Part shown: positions 24,704-35,900 of the stretch, one piece after another
How the letters are laid out: each line of letters starts with the position of its first letter
Numbering within the stretch: the first letter of the stretch is position 1
From: Candidatus Treponema merdequi
GTDB lineage: Bacteria > Spirochaetota > Spirochaetia > Treponematales > Treponemataceae
Assembly (NCBI GenBank): GCA_018064525.1
Contig: JAGHVB010000055.1
Span: 1-64,000, forward strand
Length of the DNA: 64,000 nucleotides
Reading direction: 5' to 3'
Position numbers and translations under genes: made by a program
The notes under the pieces: model-generated
Database searches by the model: none
Seen by the model: the letters and a program-made list of their open reading frames with translations, nothing else
What the model was told of the DNA's origin: nothing

Positions 24704-27700
24704 ATGAATAGTCTTAGAATGTGCGAGTATGCAAAAAAAATTGCGATGGTTCTCTTAGTTGGAATGTTTGCCTTATCAAATGTTCTTGCCCGTGATGTTA
24801 CAGAAGTCAAAGTTGAACAACTTGACAGCTGGCAGGAAACTTTTGATATTAATGAAAAAAAAGGCAAATATAATGTCATTGTAACTGTAACAGATCTTGG
24901 AGGTAATACTTCACTTGGTGGACCTTACAATATCTGGGTAGATCCAAAATCGGATCTTCCAATCTGCAGAATTACGAACCCTGTTTCAAAAATGCGTGTT
25001 CCGGGTAATCTGAATATTGTCGGTACATGTGTTGATGATGATGCAGTTGAATATGTAGAACTTATTCTTGATGGTGACGCTGAAAATCCTGTCCGCGCAT
25101 CTGGAAAAGAATTCTGGTCATACTTTTTGAATACAGAACAGCTTTCTGAAGGTCCTCATACAATTGAAGTTTACGGCGTTGATATAAACGGTCTGAAAGG
25201 CGAGTCAGTAAAAACTAGCTGGGTACTCGACAGAAACAGACCTGTTACAGAAGTAACAAATGTCGGAATCGGAACTATCATTTCTGGAACTGTAAATTTT
25301 GCCGGAGTTGTTTCTGATGGAAACGGTATTAAAGCAATGGCTTATTCACTCGATCAGGGTGAACATTTTACAGATGTAAAAGTTTCAAACAATAAAAAGA
25401 CTAATTCAGCAAATTTCAAATTTGCAATTGATACAAAAAAACTCGAAGAAGGACCTTTCGTAATCTGGTTTAAGGCAACAGACTTACAGGGTTCTGTCGG
25501 ATACTATTCATTCCTCTGTTTCATCGATAATACAAAACCTGATGTTAAGATTGTTTACCCTGTAGAAAAACAGGTAGAAAACGGAATCTTTACAGCAGCA
25601 GGTTATGCAAAGGATGGAATCGGACTCAAATCTCTCACATGGGAATATAACGGTGAAAAAGGCGACTTTGAAATTATTCCCGGTAACCCTTACTGGACAA
25701 AAGAATTTAATTCTGAAAAAGGAAATAAAAGCGGAAAGCTTGTTATCACAGCAGTTGATGTTGCAGGAAACATAACAAAAGCAGAACGCAATATTACAAT
25801 TAATCCGGAACTTGATAAACCGGTTGTCAATCTTCAGTGGCCGCAGAATGGCAGTGCATTAAAGGAAGGTGAATTTTTTGTACGTGGTATTGCAAAAGAT
25901 GATGACGCTGTTTCAAGTGTAATTGTTTCGGTTGATGGAACTGAAGTAGAAACCGTTGAGACACATGGTGTGTTTACAGTTCTTCTTAATGATGACAAAT
26001 TCAAAACAATTGGAAAACATACAGTATCTGTAAAAGCTGTTGACCGCTATGGAATTGCTGGAAATGATACAAAAGCAGAATATACATCAAGCGGAATTAA
26101 ACCTAAATTTACAGATGCAGTTTTAAAAGGCGGAACAGATGCCGGCGAATTTACTTTTGGAAAAGTTGTAAATCCTGAAGGCGGTTCTGTATTGTCTGTA
26201 GAAGCTTCTTCTCTTTCTGGAATTAAGAGTGCATCTTATTCGATTGAATGGACTCCGGACAGACTCGGAAGATCAAACGATGAAAAACGCGAAGAAAAAG
26301 TAATCGATATTAAAAATCCTCAGCCTAAAGTTGTTTTCGACATTCCTGTTGAAACTCTTCCATGGGGAATTGTAAATGTAAGATATACTGTTACAGATAC
26401 TCTTGACCGCGTTTCGAATTATTCAACATGTTTATATGTAAATAACTTTACACGCGTTGTAGAAAAAGCTGCCGCAGGTTTTGAACCTTCATTTACAGAT
26501 GAAAATGCCAGCGTAAAAATTACAGATGTTGCAGGTTCGGCATACAGCAAAGGAATGAACGTATACGTTCCATCAACTTCAAAATCAGCAGCAGCACGAT
26601 GGAATAAAAACAGAAATCTTGCAGAAAAAAATCCGTCTGTCGGAATTAATCTTGAAATTACTTCTGAATTAAAAGATCTTGCACTTTCATATAAGATTTT
26701 TGCCGGAAACGGAACAGAAGGAAAAGTTCTTGCAGAAGGAAAACCTGTCGTTGCAAGACCAGATAAAACAACTGCAAATGGAACTTCTTACATTCCTCTT
26801 GATGGAATGAGTGCAGGACTTGTAACAGTTGAAATTACTGCAGTCAGCGGAAAAGAATATTCAAATAAACTTTATGCTCAGCTTGGAATCATCCGTGAGT
26901 GTGATGCTTCTGATATTAACGATGCAAGAATGGGACAGTGGCTTTCTTCTTACGATACAGTATGGTCAGCATCGAATGTGGCATATATTCTTGGTGAGAG
27001 CGGAAAGTTTGCAGGCATTGCAAATCTTGATGGTGAAGTTTCTGCAAACTTCCTTGCAAATTATCCAGGTCTTGAACTTTCTGTAGCAGGGAAAGCTGTA
27101 ATCATTACTGCGACACGCGGTGGTGTATTCAGAGATGTTATGGTTCGTGCGACAGATTCTACCGGAGCCCGTGTAGACTTTGCTCCTGTTACAATCATCA
27201 ATGACAATGAAGGTCCTGCATTTAATATTTCACGTCCGACAGTTTACGAATGGGTACGCGGAAAACTTACAGTTACAGGAACTGCTGTTGATGCAACAGG
27301 AATTGAATCAGTTGAATATTCGGTTGACGGTGGTGCAAACTGGAAGTCATTCGGAGCAACAGGAAAGAGAACAACTGTTCAGCTTTGGGCAGAAGAAAAT
27401 CTTGCTTCTTTTGAAGAAGGTTTGATTCCATTTGATATCAGGGCAACAGATTTAAGCGGACATGTTTCTTATTACAGAGGAGCTGTTCACCATGATACAG
27501 TTGCTCCGCTCGTTCAGGTTATCGTGCCTGGAGTTGAAGAAGTTGTAAACGGAAAAAATGCAATTGCATTTATGGCAACTGATGACGGATATCTTAATAA
27601 AATTGATTATGTAGACATCAATACAGGAAAGAGACTTCCTGTAGAAAATAAATCAATGGTAACAACATTTGTCGGAACACCGGAACAGCCAATCAATAAG

Positions 27701-29932
27701 TTTATGAGATTTGACTTTTCAGATGCAGCCGGAAATGTTACAACTTTAAATTCATGGGAATTCATCATCGATTCAAAATCGGATCTTCCGGTTGCTACAA
27801 TTCAGCTTCCGACAGATAACGAAGTAATTACAAAAGACTTTGTAGTTTCTGGTGTCGTACTCGATGATGATGGTCCTTCAAAAGTATTCTACAGAATCGA
27901 TCAGGGAAAATGGAATCAGATCGAAGGAGAAGGATACAGCTTTAAAGTTGATATTCCGCTCAATACTTTGACAGATAATGAACACACTGTATCAGTTTAC
28001 GGTGTTGATATTAACGGAGTTAAAGGTCCGGAATTTGTACGCAAGTTCAGAGTATCTCTTGCAGAACCTGTCGGCCGCATGGTTCTTCCAAAAATTGAAA
28101 CAACTCAGAAAGGAATTGTTACTTTAAGTGGAACTGCATTTGACCGCAACGGAATTTCTAAAGTTGAAGTTTCTGTTGATAACGGTTTGACATACAATCT
28201 CGCAACAGGAAAAGAAAACTGGACTTATGTTTTTGATACACGCGTATTGCCGGACGGAACTCATGTAGTATTCTTAAGAACAACTGACGGATACGGAATT
28301 GAAAGCATTTATTCAAGCTTGATCAACATTGATAATACAAAACCTGAAATTTCGCTCGAGCTTCCGCTTGATGACTCAAAGACAACAGGACCTGTGTTCT
28401 TCTCTGGATTTACTCTTGATAATATTGGTCTTACAGATCTGTACATCACAGTAACAAGTCTTGAAGGAAAATATGTAAGTCCAAAACTTGCAAAGACAAA
28501 TCTTACACCAGATAAAATTATTACAACAACAGTTGATATCAGTTCACTTGAAAGCGGACGCTACAATGTTCAGCTTACAGGAAAAGATGCAGCAGGCAAT
28601 GAATCGAGTGTAAGCCGCAATATTTCTCTTGATAAGAGAATTGCAGAAGCAGATGTAAATATTTACTATCCGCTTAATGGTGAAACAAAGAACGGCGACT
28701 TTAACATTTATGGTGCCGTAGTTACAACCCGCAAAGTTAATGAAGTAACTCTCTTTGTAGATGGAAAAGCTGCAGAAACTGTTACTTTGACACAGGCCGG
28801 ATACTTTAAGTTTGAAATGAATGCAGAAAAGCTCTCTGAGGGGGTTCATTCGTATAAAGTAAGGGCTGGCCTTGAAGGCGGAATGGCAGTTGAATCCATC
28901 AACCAGACTGTTGATTACAAAGCAGTTGGTCCGTGGATTACAATTGATAATTTTGATTATGGAAGTTTTGCAATAGATCGTCCTTTCATTAAAGGTAGAG
29001 CAGGTTATACAGTTTCTCAGGAAGAAATTGATGCCGCTAAAGCAAAAGGTGCTACTAAAGAACAGAAAGATGCTCTTGCTGCAAAATCTTTAAGCTACAT
29101 TGAATTGAGTCTTGATAATGGAAAAACATTTACAAGACTTGGAAACAAAGACAAATGGAAATACAGAGTTGAAAATGAAGATATGCCTGAAGGATATCAC
29201 TTCCTTCTTCTTCGTGCCGTTATGAAAGACGGAAGCTCTGCAATTAACAGATGTATTGTTCAGATTGATAAAACTGCGCCATTTGTAAAAATGATTGCTC
29301 CAAGTATTGGAGGTCGTTACAATCAGACACTTGAGTTCTCAGGACTTGCAAGTGATGCTGTCGGTTTGAACAGTGTAACTCTTGCCCTTCGTAAGGGTGA
29401 TAAAGCTGGATATGAAGTACCAGGATTTATTCAGGGATTGTATCTTGATGGTTCATTCTGGGGTTCAACATTATTCAGTGTTGGTGCTGGTCTTACTTTC
29501 TTTGATGACAATGTAAAATTACAGTTCCAGTGGGGACAGTTTACACAGGCTCAGAGAAATATGTTCAGTAAGACAAACCTTCGTTATGGTGGAAATGTAT
29601 TCGGTGCAAAATTACTTGCTAACATTGCTTACATTCCATTCAGAAGCTTCCTTGGTCCGGACTGGGACTGGTTAAGTATGGGATTTGCTCTTGGTGCAAA
29701 CTTTAGCGTATTCACAGAAACAGCAAGCGGAAAAACTCAGACATTGTCTGCAGTTCTCGCTCAGATTGAATTCCCTCGCTGTACATTCAGAAAAGCAAAA
29801 GCATTCAGAACAATTTCACTTTATACAGAATTCCAGTTATGGTTTATTCCAAGTGATGTTACTGCAGGAACTATGGATATTAAAAACTTAATATTCCAGT
29901 TTGCAGAAGGAATTCGAATTAATATTTTCTAA
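24704..29932 (+). CDS. Large Ig-repeat surface protein with a barrel-like C-terminus
   Basis: A 1742-aa exported protein. The signal peptide ends near VLA at about residue 29. Roughly 12-13 Ig-like modules of about 100 residues follow, each opening with a motif like DNTKPDVKIVYP and then GTAxDxxGIxxVExSxDxG. Similar arrays are annotated as OmpL47-type or bacterial Ig-like domains in spirochaetes. Two modules (near residues 80-180 and 1025-1125, both starting KSDLP) are closely related. The last about 165 residues (1575-1742) are different: alternating aromatic strands such as LFSVGAGLTFF and LSMGFALGANFSVF, ending in Phe, as expected for an outer-membrane barrel. It lies 39 nt upstream of the giant lipoprotein gene, probably in one transcript. 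Confidence 0.85.
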   Translation: MNSLRMCEYAKKIAMVLLVGMFALSNVLARDVTEVKVEQLDSWQETFDINEKKGKYNVIVTVTDLGGNTSLGGPYNIWVDPKSDLPICRITNPVSKMRVPGNLNIVGTCVDDDAVEYVELILDGDAENPVRASGKEFWSYFLNTEQLSEGPHTIEVYGVDINGLKGESVKTSWVLDRNRPVTEVTNVGIGTIISGTVNFAGVVSDGNGIKAMAYSLDQGEHFTDVKVSNNKKTNSANFKFAIDTKKLEEGPFVIWFKATDLQGSVGYYSFLCFIDNTKPDVKIVYPVEKQVENGIFTAAGYAKDGIGLKSLTWEYNGEKGDFEIIPGNPYWTKEFNSEKGNKSGKLVITAVDVAGNITKAERNITINPELDKPVVNLQWPQNGSALKEGEFFVRGIAKDDDAVSSVIVSVDGTEVETVETHGVFTVLLNDDKFKTIGKHTVSVKAVDRYGIAGNDTKAEYTSSGIKPKFTDAVLKGGTDAGEFTFGKVVNPEGGSVLSVEASSLSGIKSASYSIEWTPDRLGRSNDEKREEKVIDIKNPQPKVVFDIPVETLPWGIVNVRYTVTDTLDRVSNYSTCLYVNNFTRVVEKAAAGFEPSFTDENASVKITDVAGSAYSKGMNVYVPSTSKSAAARWNKNRNLAEKNPSVGINLEITSELKDLALSYKIFAGNGTEGKVLAEGKPVVARPDKTTANGTSYIPLDGMSAGLVTVEITAVSGKEYSNKLYAQLGIIRECDASDINDARMGQWLSSYDTVWSASNVAYILGESGKFAGIANLDGEVSANFLANYPGLELSVAGKAVIITATRGGVFRDVMVRATDSTGARVDFAPVTIINDNEGPAFNISRPTVYEWVRGKLTVTGTAVDATGIESVEYSVDGGANWKSFGATGKRTTVQLWAEENLASFEEGLIPFDIRATDLSGHVSYYRGAVHHDTVAPLVQVIVPGVEEVVNGKNAIAFMATDDGYLNKIDYVDINTGKRLPVENKSMVTTFVGTPEQPINKFMRFDFSDAAGNVTTLNSWEFIIDSKSDLPVATIQLPTDNEVITKDFVVSGVVLDDDGPSKVFYRIDQGKWNQIEGEGYSFKVDIPLNTLTDNEHTVSVYGVDINGVKGPEFVRKFRVSLAEPVGRMVLPKIETTQKGIVTLSGTAFDRNGISKVEVSVDNGLTYNLATGKENWTYVFDTRVLPDGTHVVFLRTTDGYGIESIYSSLINIDNTKPEISLELPLDDSKTTGPVFFSGFTLDNIGLTDLYITVTSLEGKYVSPKLAKTNLTPDKIITTTVDISSLESGRYNVQLTGKDAAGNESSVSRNISLDKRIAEADVNIYYPLNGETKNGDFNIYGAVVTTRKVNEVTLFVDGKAAETVTLTQAGYFKFEMNAEKLSEGVHSYKVRAGLEGGMAVESINQTVDYKAVGPWITIDNFDYGSFAIDRPFIKGRAGYTVSQEEIDAAKAKGATKEQKDALAAKSLSYIELSLDNGKTFTRLGNKDKWKYRVENEDMPEGYHFLLLRAVMKDGSSAINRCIVQIDKTAPFVKMIAPSIGGRYNQTLEFSGLASDAVGLNSVTLALRKGDKAGYEVPGFIQGLYLDGSFWGSTLFSVGAGLTFFDDNVKLQFQWGQFTQAQRNMFSKTNLRYGGNVFGAKLLANIAYIPFRSFLGPDWDWLSMGFALGANFSVFTETASGKTQTLSAVLAQIEFPRCTFRKAKAFRTISLYTEFQLWFIPSDVTAGTMDIKNLIFQFAEGIRINIF

Positions 29933-29971
29933 TTTCGAAAAGTTTATTCGTAATTAGAAAGAGGGGTTTAT

Positions 29972-32900
29972 ATGAAACACTTGATGAAGAAAGGATTGTT
30001 AAAATTAACATATGCATTTCTTTGCTTGTCATCATTGATATTATTCTCAAACTGTGAGGTAGGTCTTGGAGAGGCTGTCGATACGCAGGCTCCGACACTG
30101 AGTGTGACCTATCCTCCGGCATCAAGTGTCATTCGTGAAGACTTTACAATTGCCGGTGTTTGTGCTGATGATACGAAAGTAACATCTGTCGTAATTGAAG
30201 TTAAAAACACCGACGAAAATAATGCGTTGTACGGAACATATTTTGGTGTTGTTTCGGGAAATGAATGGACTGCAACGTTAAATCCGAAAGCAGGCGACAG
30301 CTGGAGCCTGAAAGATGGAAGATATGTTGCAGAAGTTTATGCAACTGATGCGGCTGGCCGAAAATCCGGTACTAATACTCTTCCTTTTGACGTCGACAAT
30401 ACGGCGCCTCTATTTATTTTAAGTTCTCCTGCATCAAAAGATAAAGACAATCCGACAGCATACGGTTCATGTTTTAAAATCTCAGGAACAATTGCTGATG
30501 ATCATACAGTCAGCGAAATGACTGTAAAACTTTTTGACAAAGATGCAGACCCTGAAACAGCTCAGCCGTTGAACGGAGAAGTCTGGACAGAAACAAATAT
30601 TGAAACTGCCGGCGGTACTGAAATTGAATTTGCAAATCAGAAAGGTAAAGCTGTTACAGATGAAAAAACAAGAGCACAGTCAGAAGAATTAAAACGCCGT
30701 TATAATTCAATTTATACAGCAACTTCCGGCGATATGGAATTTTTATGCAAGGTCGTTACATCTGACAGTGCAAGAATTTATAGAAACCCAAAAGAAGGTT
30801 TTAATAATACAAGCGGAAATACAACAGAAACTTTTTATCTGTATGATGATGTTTATGATGACTGGCTCAGCAGTGCGAGCGGTCTTGATGCTTCTAAAGT
30901 TAAGAAAATTATAAATGGAACTTCGACAGATACTTCAATCTCAGAAGATACAAAAATATATGTTAAGAATGTTTTTGATTCAAAGAAAAGTTCAAAAGCA
31001 TATTTCACTTTAAATCCTGATGCAAATCCAAAATATCAGATTTTCGGTTTTGGAACTAACAACATTAATACAACATGTGCAAAAGCTTCTGGCGGACAAG
31101 GTGTAACAGTTAACCTTTGTGCTGGAAGAAACGGAATAAAAGTAAGTCCTGAAACAATCGCAGTATATCAGTTTGGTCCATACGATGAACCTCTTTCTGA
31201 TGCTGATGTAAATAAACTTTATGGTGCTTTAGATAAATTTACAGAATTCTATAATACAGAAAAAGCAGCTTCAAGAGCAGTAACACTTGCCTATAACGGT
31301 GACTCTGCTCCGGAAAAAGTTCCTGCATATCCTGTAGATATTGATCCGGCAGAATTTGGAAATTATGCGAGCGGCTCTGTAGAAAGCTATAACTATCAGG
31401 TAAACCTTTCTCCTATGCTTGAGCCTTCGCTTTACTATTACCTTGCTGTAATTGGAAAAGATAAAGAAAATTCTTATGCTGATCCTCTTACAAAACTTTA
31501 TGTATTCCAGGGAATGACTTCAAGTAAGCCTCCAAGATTATTCTGGCCTTCAGAAAAATCTTCTTCTGCAGAAGTCGGCGGAGTGACACTCAGCTTTACA
31601 AATGACGCAGCAGAACAGGGCGTTGTAGTAAATAAAGGAAATGAATTAAAACCTGGAGTTAAAGGTTCGGGTGATATTCATTTTGAAGGTTATATTGAAA
31701 ATGATGACGGCTGGGGAAAAATCAACAAGATTATTTTAAGCGGTTCTCGAAAAGATCTGACAGATCCTGCTGCAACTCCTGATAATTATAATATTGATAT
31801 TACCGGCAGTTTTGACAAATCAAACGGTAAGTGGTCTTATGATTTCAGCGGAGTATCTGTTGCAGATAAACTTTACAGCTATGAATTGACTGTTACAGCA
31901 ACAAATGATTCTAAACTTACAGATTCAAAAACTCGTAAGTTCTATGTTGATACAAAACTTCCTGAAATTGAATATAACGATATTACTCCTTATGTAACTG
32001 CAGATAAAGATGGTACTCCGGAATGTGCATACAGAACAGATGATTATCTCCTTAATGGAACATTTAAACTTTCCGGAAGTGTAGAAGATGATTATCTTGA
32101 AGATGTATGGTACGAAATTCAATCTTCTGATGAAAGTGGAAATACAGTCCGTGCCAAGTCATTTGAATTTGACGGTGATAACGGACATGGTTTGTGGTAT
32201 TCATTCCTTGATAAAGTAAAAATCGATTCAACTGATGTCAATAAATTTAAGACTTACAACAATAAGGAAGTTGTAATCGAACTTCATGCAAAAGATAAAG
32301 CTGGAAACGAAGCTGTAAAAACTCTGACAGAATATATTAACGAACCTTCTGTTTCTGGTGCGCCTGCAACAAATAAGAAATGCTGGATTAATCAGATTTC
32401 TGATGCACCTGTTTTGACAGGAAGTAATGTTGATTTTGATCTTAATGATGTTTCAAAGCTTTCTGCAAATCCACAGGGCGGAGGAGCAGGAAATGTATTT
32501 GATACAAAAACTTCCATCATGGGTGTTGCAACTGATGATGATGGAATTAAGACAATTGAAGTTGAAATTAAGAAACCTTCTGAGTCATGGGGAATTCCTG
32601 ATTCAACAAATTACGGCAAAAAACTTACAACTCAGTCATTCAGCTACAGCAATATGCCGACAGAAGCAGGCGTTTATGACGCAAGAGTAATTGCAATCGA
32701 TTCAACTTATGAAAATCCTTCCAGTCTTACAGAGGCAGAAAAAAATCTTTACCGCAGAACAGAAAAGATTTTCAAAATTGCTATTGATGCAGAAGCTCCG
32801 ACTTTGACAGAGACTGTTGCTGGTGACAGTGAAACAAAGTATACAAAGAAAGGCGGTACTGTAAAATTTGGCGGTACAATCAGTGATGATTATAAACTTG

Positions 32901-35900
32901 CAAAACTTGAAACATCTTCTGGAACTTTAGTAAAGAGTCCTCTTACTTTGACAGTAAAAACACCTGCTGATGCAAGCGGAAATAAAGATTACCTCAACGC
33001 TGCAGGACAGAGAATAAAGAAAGACGTAAGTGGAAAATATATCAATCAGGTTACACACGCAGAAGAAAATCCTGAGTTTATGCTTGATGTAAATTATACA
33101 GGAACTGGTCTTGTACAGGATAAGGACGGAAACTGGAATGTCGATTTTGTAATGCCTTCCGGTGATGATGTTCAGACTGGAATGTATGAACTTACATTTA
33201 CTGCATGTGATGAATTTGGAAGAACTTCAAGCGTAATACGCAGCGTTTATATTGATACTCAGGCTCCTGTTGTAAAAATTACATCTGTAACTCCGTCTAT
33301 TATGAAAGACGGTGATATGTACCTTAATGGTACAATCAGAGTAAACGGAACTGTAGAAGAAAGTTATCTTGATGATGTATGGTATGAAGTATGGGTTGAT
33401 GGAGTTATCAAGGGAACTTATCCGGAAATCGGTTCTTCTGGAAAACGCTTTGGCGCAAAATATGCAATTTCCGGTGATGATATTAAAATTGATACAACCG
33501 GACTTTGTGAACTTAATGAAGTTAAAGAAATTAACATCAAGGTGATGGCAAAAGATAAAGCCGGAAACGAAACAATTTATACTTTTGCTGATCTTCTTAA
33601 TGCAGAAAATTCAACTTCGTATAAAGCTTATATTTCACAGGAAACAGACAAACCTGCATTTACAAGCAGCAACTTCCACAAGGTTACTGATAAAGATAAT
33701 CTTAACAAAGTTTCTTCAAGTGATGTAACAGGAAATATTTTTGATGGAACAGTAAGTGGAATTTCAATTAACTGTAATATCAAAGATGATGATGGAATTG
33801 GAACAGAAAGCGGTGCTGTCAGTGTTAATATTACAGATGAAGCTGGAACTTCTATTTCCGGCTATCCGAAAAATCAGACGATAACATCAGAAAGCACAAA
33901 CCAGCAGTTTGAAATTCCAATGCCGACAGAAGGCGGATTCTATAAAGCAACAATAACTGCTAGAGATGTTACTTATAATGAAATAACTTCCCGCGATGCA
34001 AAAGCATATCGTAATGTAAGTTATGGCCCATACCTTTTTGCAATTGACAGTCAGCTTCCTGTTCTTCTTTTGAACGAAGCAGCAGATACAACTCAGTTTG
34101 TAAAGAAAGGTGATTCAATTACTTATACAGGTACGGTCAGTGATGATCTTCTTCTTCCTGCAAACAACAGCACAGAACCGAATAAGGGTGCGCTCAAAGT
34201 TCTTGTTAAAGGCGGAAGTGTTAATGAAACAAATCCGGTAACTGTAAGTTTTGCAGATTCAGACAGAAAGAACGGAACATGGTCATATACTTATTCAATT
34301 CCTGCCAATGCAACAGATGGAACATACACATTTACATTTACTGCAACAGACAGCTATGGACGCATAACTACAGAAACAAGAAGTGTAATTGTCGATACAA
34401 CAGAACCTGAAGTTACAATCAGATCTGTAACTCCATCTGTATCAAAAGAAAATGATTCTAACCTTTATCTCAACGGTACGGTTTCTGTTACAGGAACTGT
34501 AAATGAAATGTATCTTGAAGATGTATGGTATGAAGTCTGGGTTGACGGAATTAAAAAGACAAATGTCGTTGGTCTTGATGTAAACGGTGAAAAACATCTT
34601 GGCGTTAAAAATGACATTAAAAATGAAATTTCAATCGATACAACTGCATTCGGAAATCTGGCATCAAGAAAATTAATTGATGTAAAAATCAAGGCAAAAG
34701 ATAAAGCAGGAAATATCGGTGAAACTGATTTTGTAAAATATCTTAATGAAACCGGAAATGCAAATAAAGCTTATATTGATCAGCCTACAGATAATCCTGT
34801 ATTTACATTCAGTAATTTCTACAGAGTAACTAACCAGCAGAATTGTCAGAAGACATCTGTAAGTGATGAAACAGGAAATATGTTTGATGGAACTTCTGGA
34901 ACTATCCGCATCAATGGTACTGTAACAGACGATGATGGAATAGCTGCAGGTGATTCTTCCATTACAATTTATGTAACTGATAAAAACGGAATTAATATTC
35001 CTGAATATTCTAATCAGAAGTTTACAGTTAACGCTGCAACAACAAATCAGCAGTTTGCATTTACACTTCCTAAAAACGGCGGTTTTTATAAAGCTTATGT
35101 AACTGCAACAGATAAGACTTATAATGAAACAACTGTAAATGATGCAAAGAAATACCGTCAGACAATTTATGCCGCTGACACAAGTTCTGCAGTTCCAGTC
35201 GGATACTGGTTTGCTGTTGATACAGATACACCTGTTGTAAAATTTGACGGTGAATCAGAGACAGTAACAGAAATTGAAAAGTTTGCAAAACCTGGAGATG
35301 TAATTACTTATACAGGTACAATCAGTGATGATCTTCTTCTTCCGACAGAAAATGCTCTTAAAGTTCAGATAAAGGGTGGAAATGTCAATGAAACAAATCC
35401 TGTTACAGGAATAACATTTGATTCAGAACATAAAACAGCCACATGGAGTTACAGCTATACAGTTCCATCTGATGCAACTGATGGAAAATATACATTTACA
35501 TTTACTGTAACAGACAGTTTTGAAAGAACTTCTACAGAAGCAAGAAGTGTAATTGTAGATACAACAGATCCTGTTGTTGCAATCCGCTCTGTTGTTCCGG
35601 AAGTTGAATCTGAAGGAAATAAATATCTCAATGGTAAAGTAAAAATTACCGGTACTGTAAATGATACTTATCTTTCTGATGTATGGTATGAAGTAGTAGT
35701 TGACGGAACAAAAGTTGTAAATCTTACAGGTGCTGATACAAACGGAAATGTAAAACTCGGTCCTGTTACTGCAATCAATGATAATATTGAAATTGATACA
35801 ACTAAACTTACAGACGGTAAATCAATTGATGTTATCATTCATGCTGTAGATAAAGCCGGAAATGAAGGTTCAAAATCTATAAAAGAATTTAACAGTAATC

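Noticed and set aside
24694-24711. Five-codon upstream frame (MKKYE) overlapping the start of the 1742-aa gene
   Set aside because: It shares the AGGA site with the main ATG, but such a short frame is easily expected by chance; no conserved peptide logic is visible.
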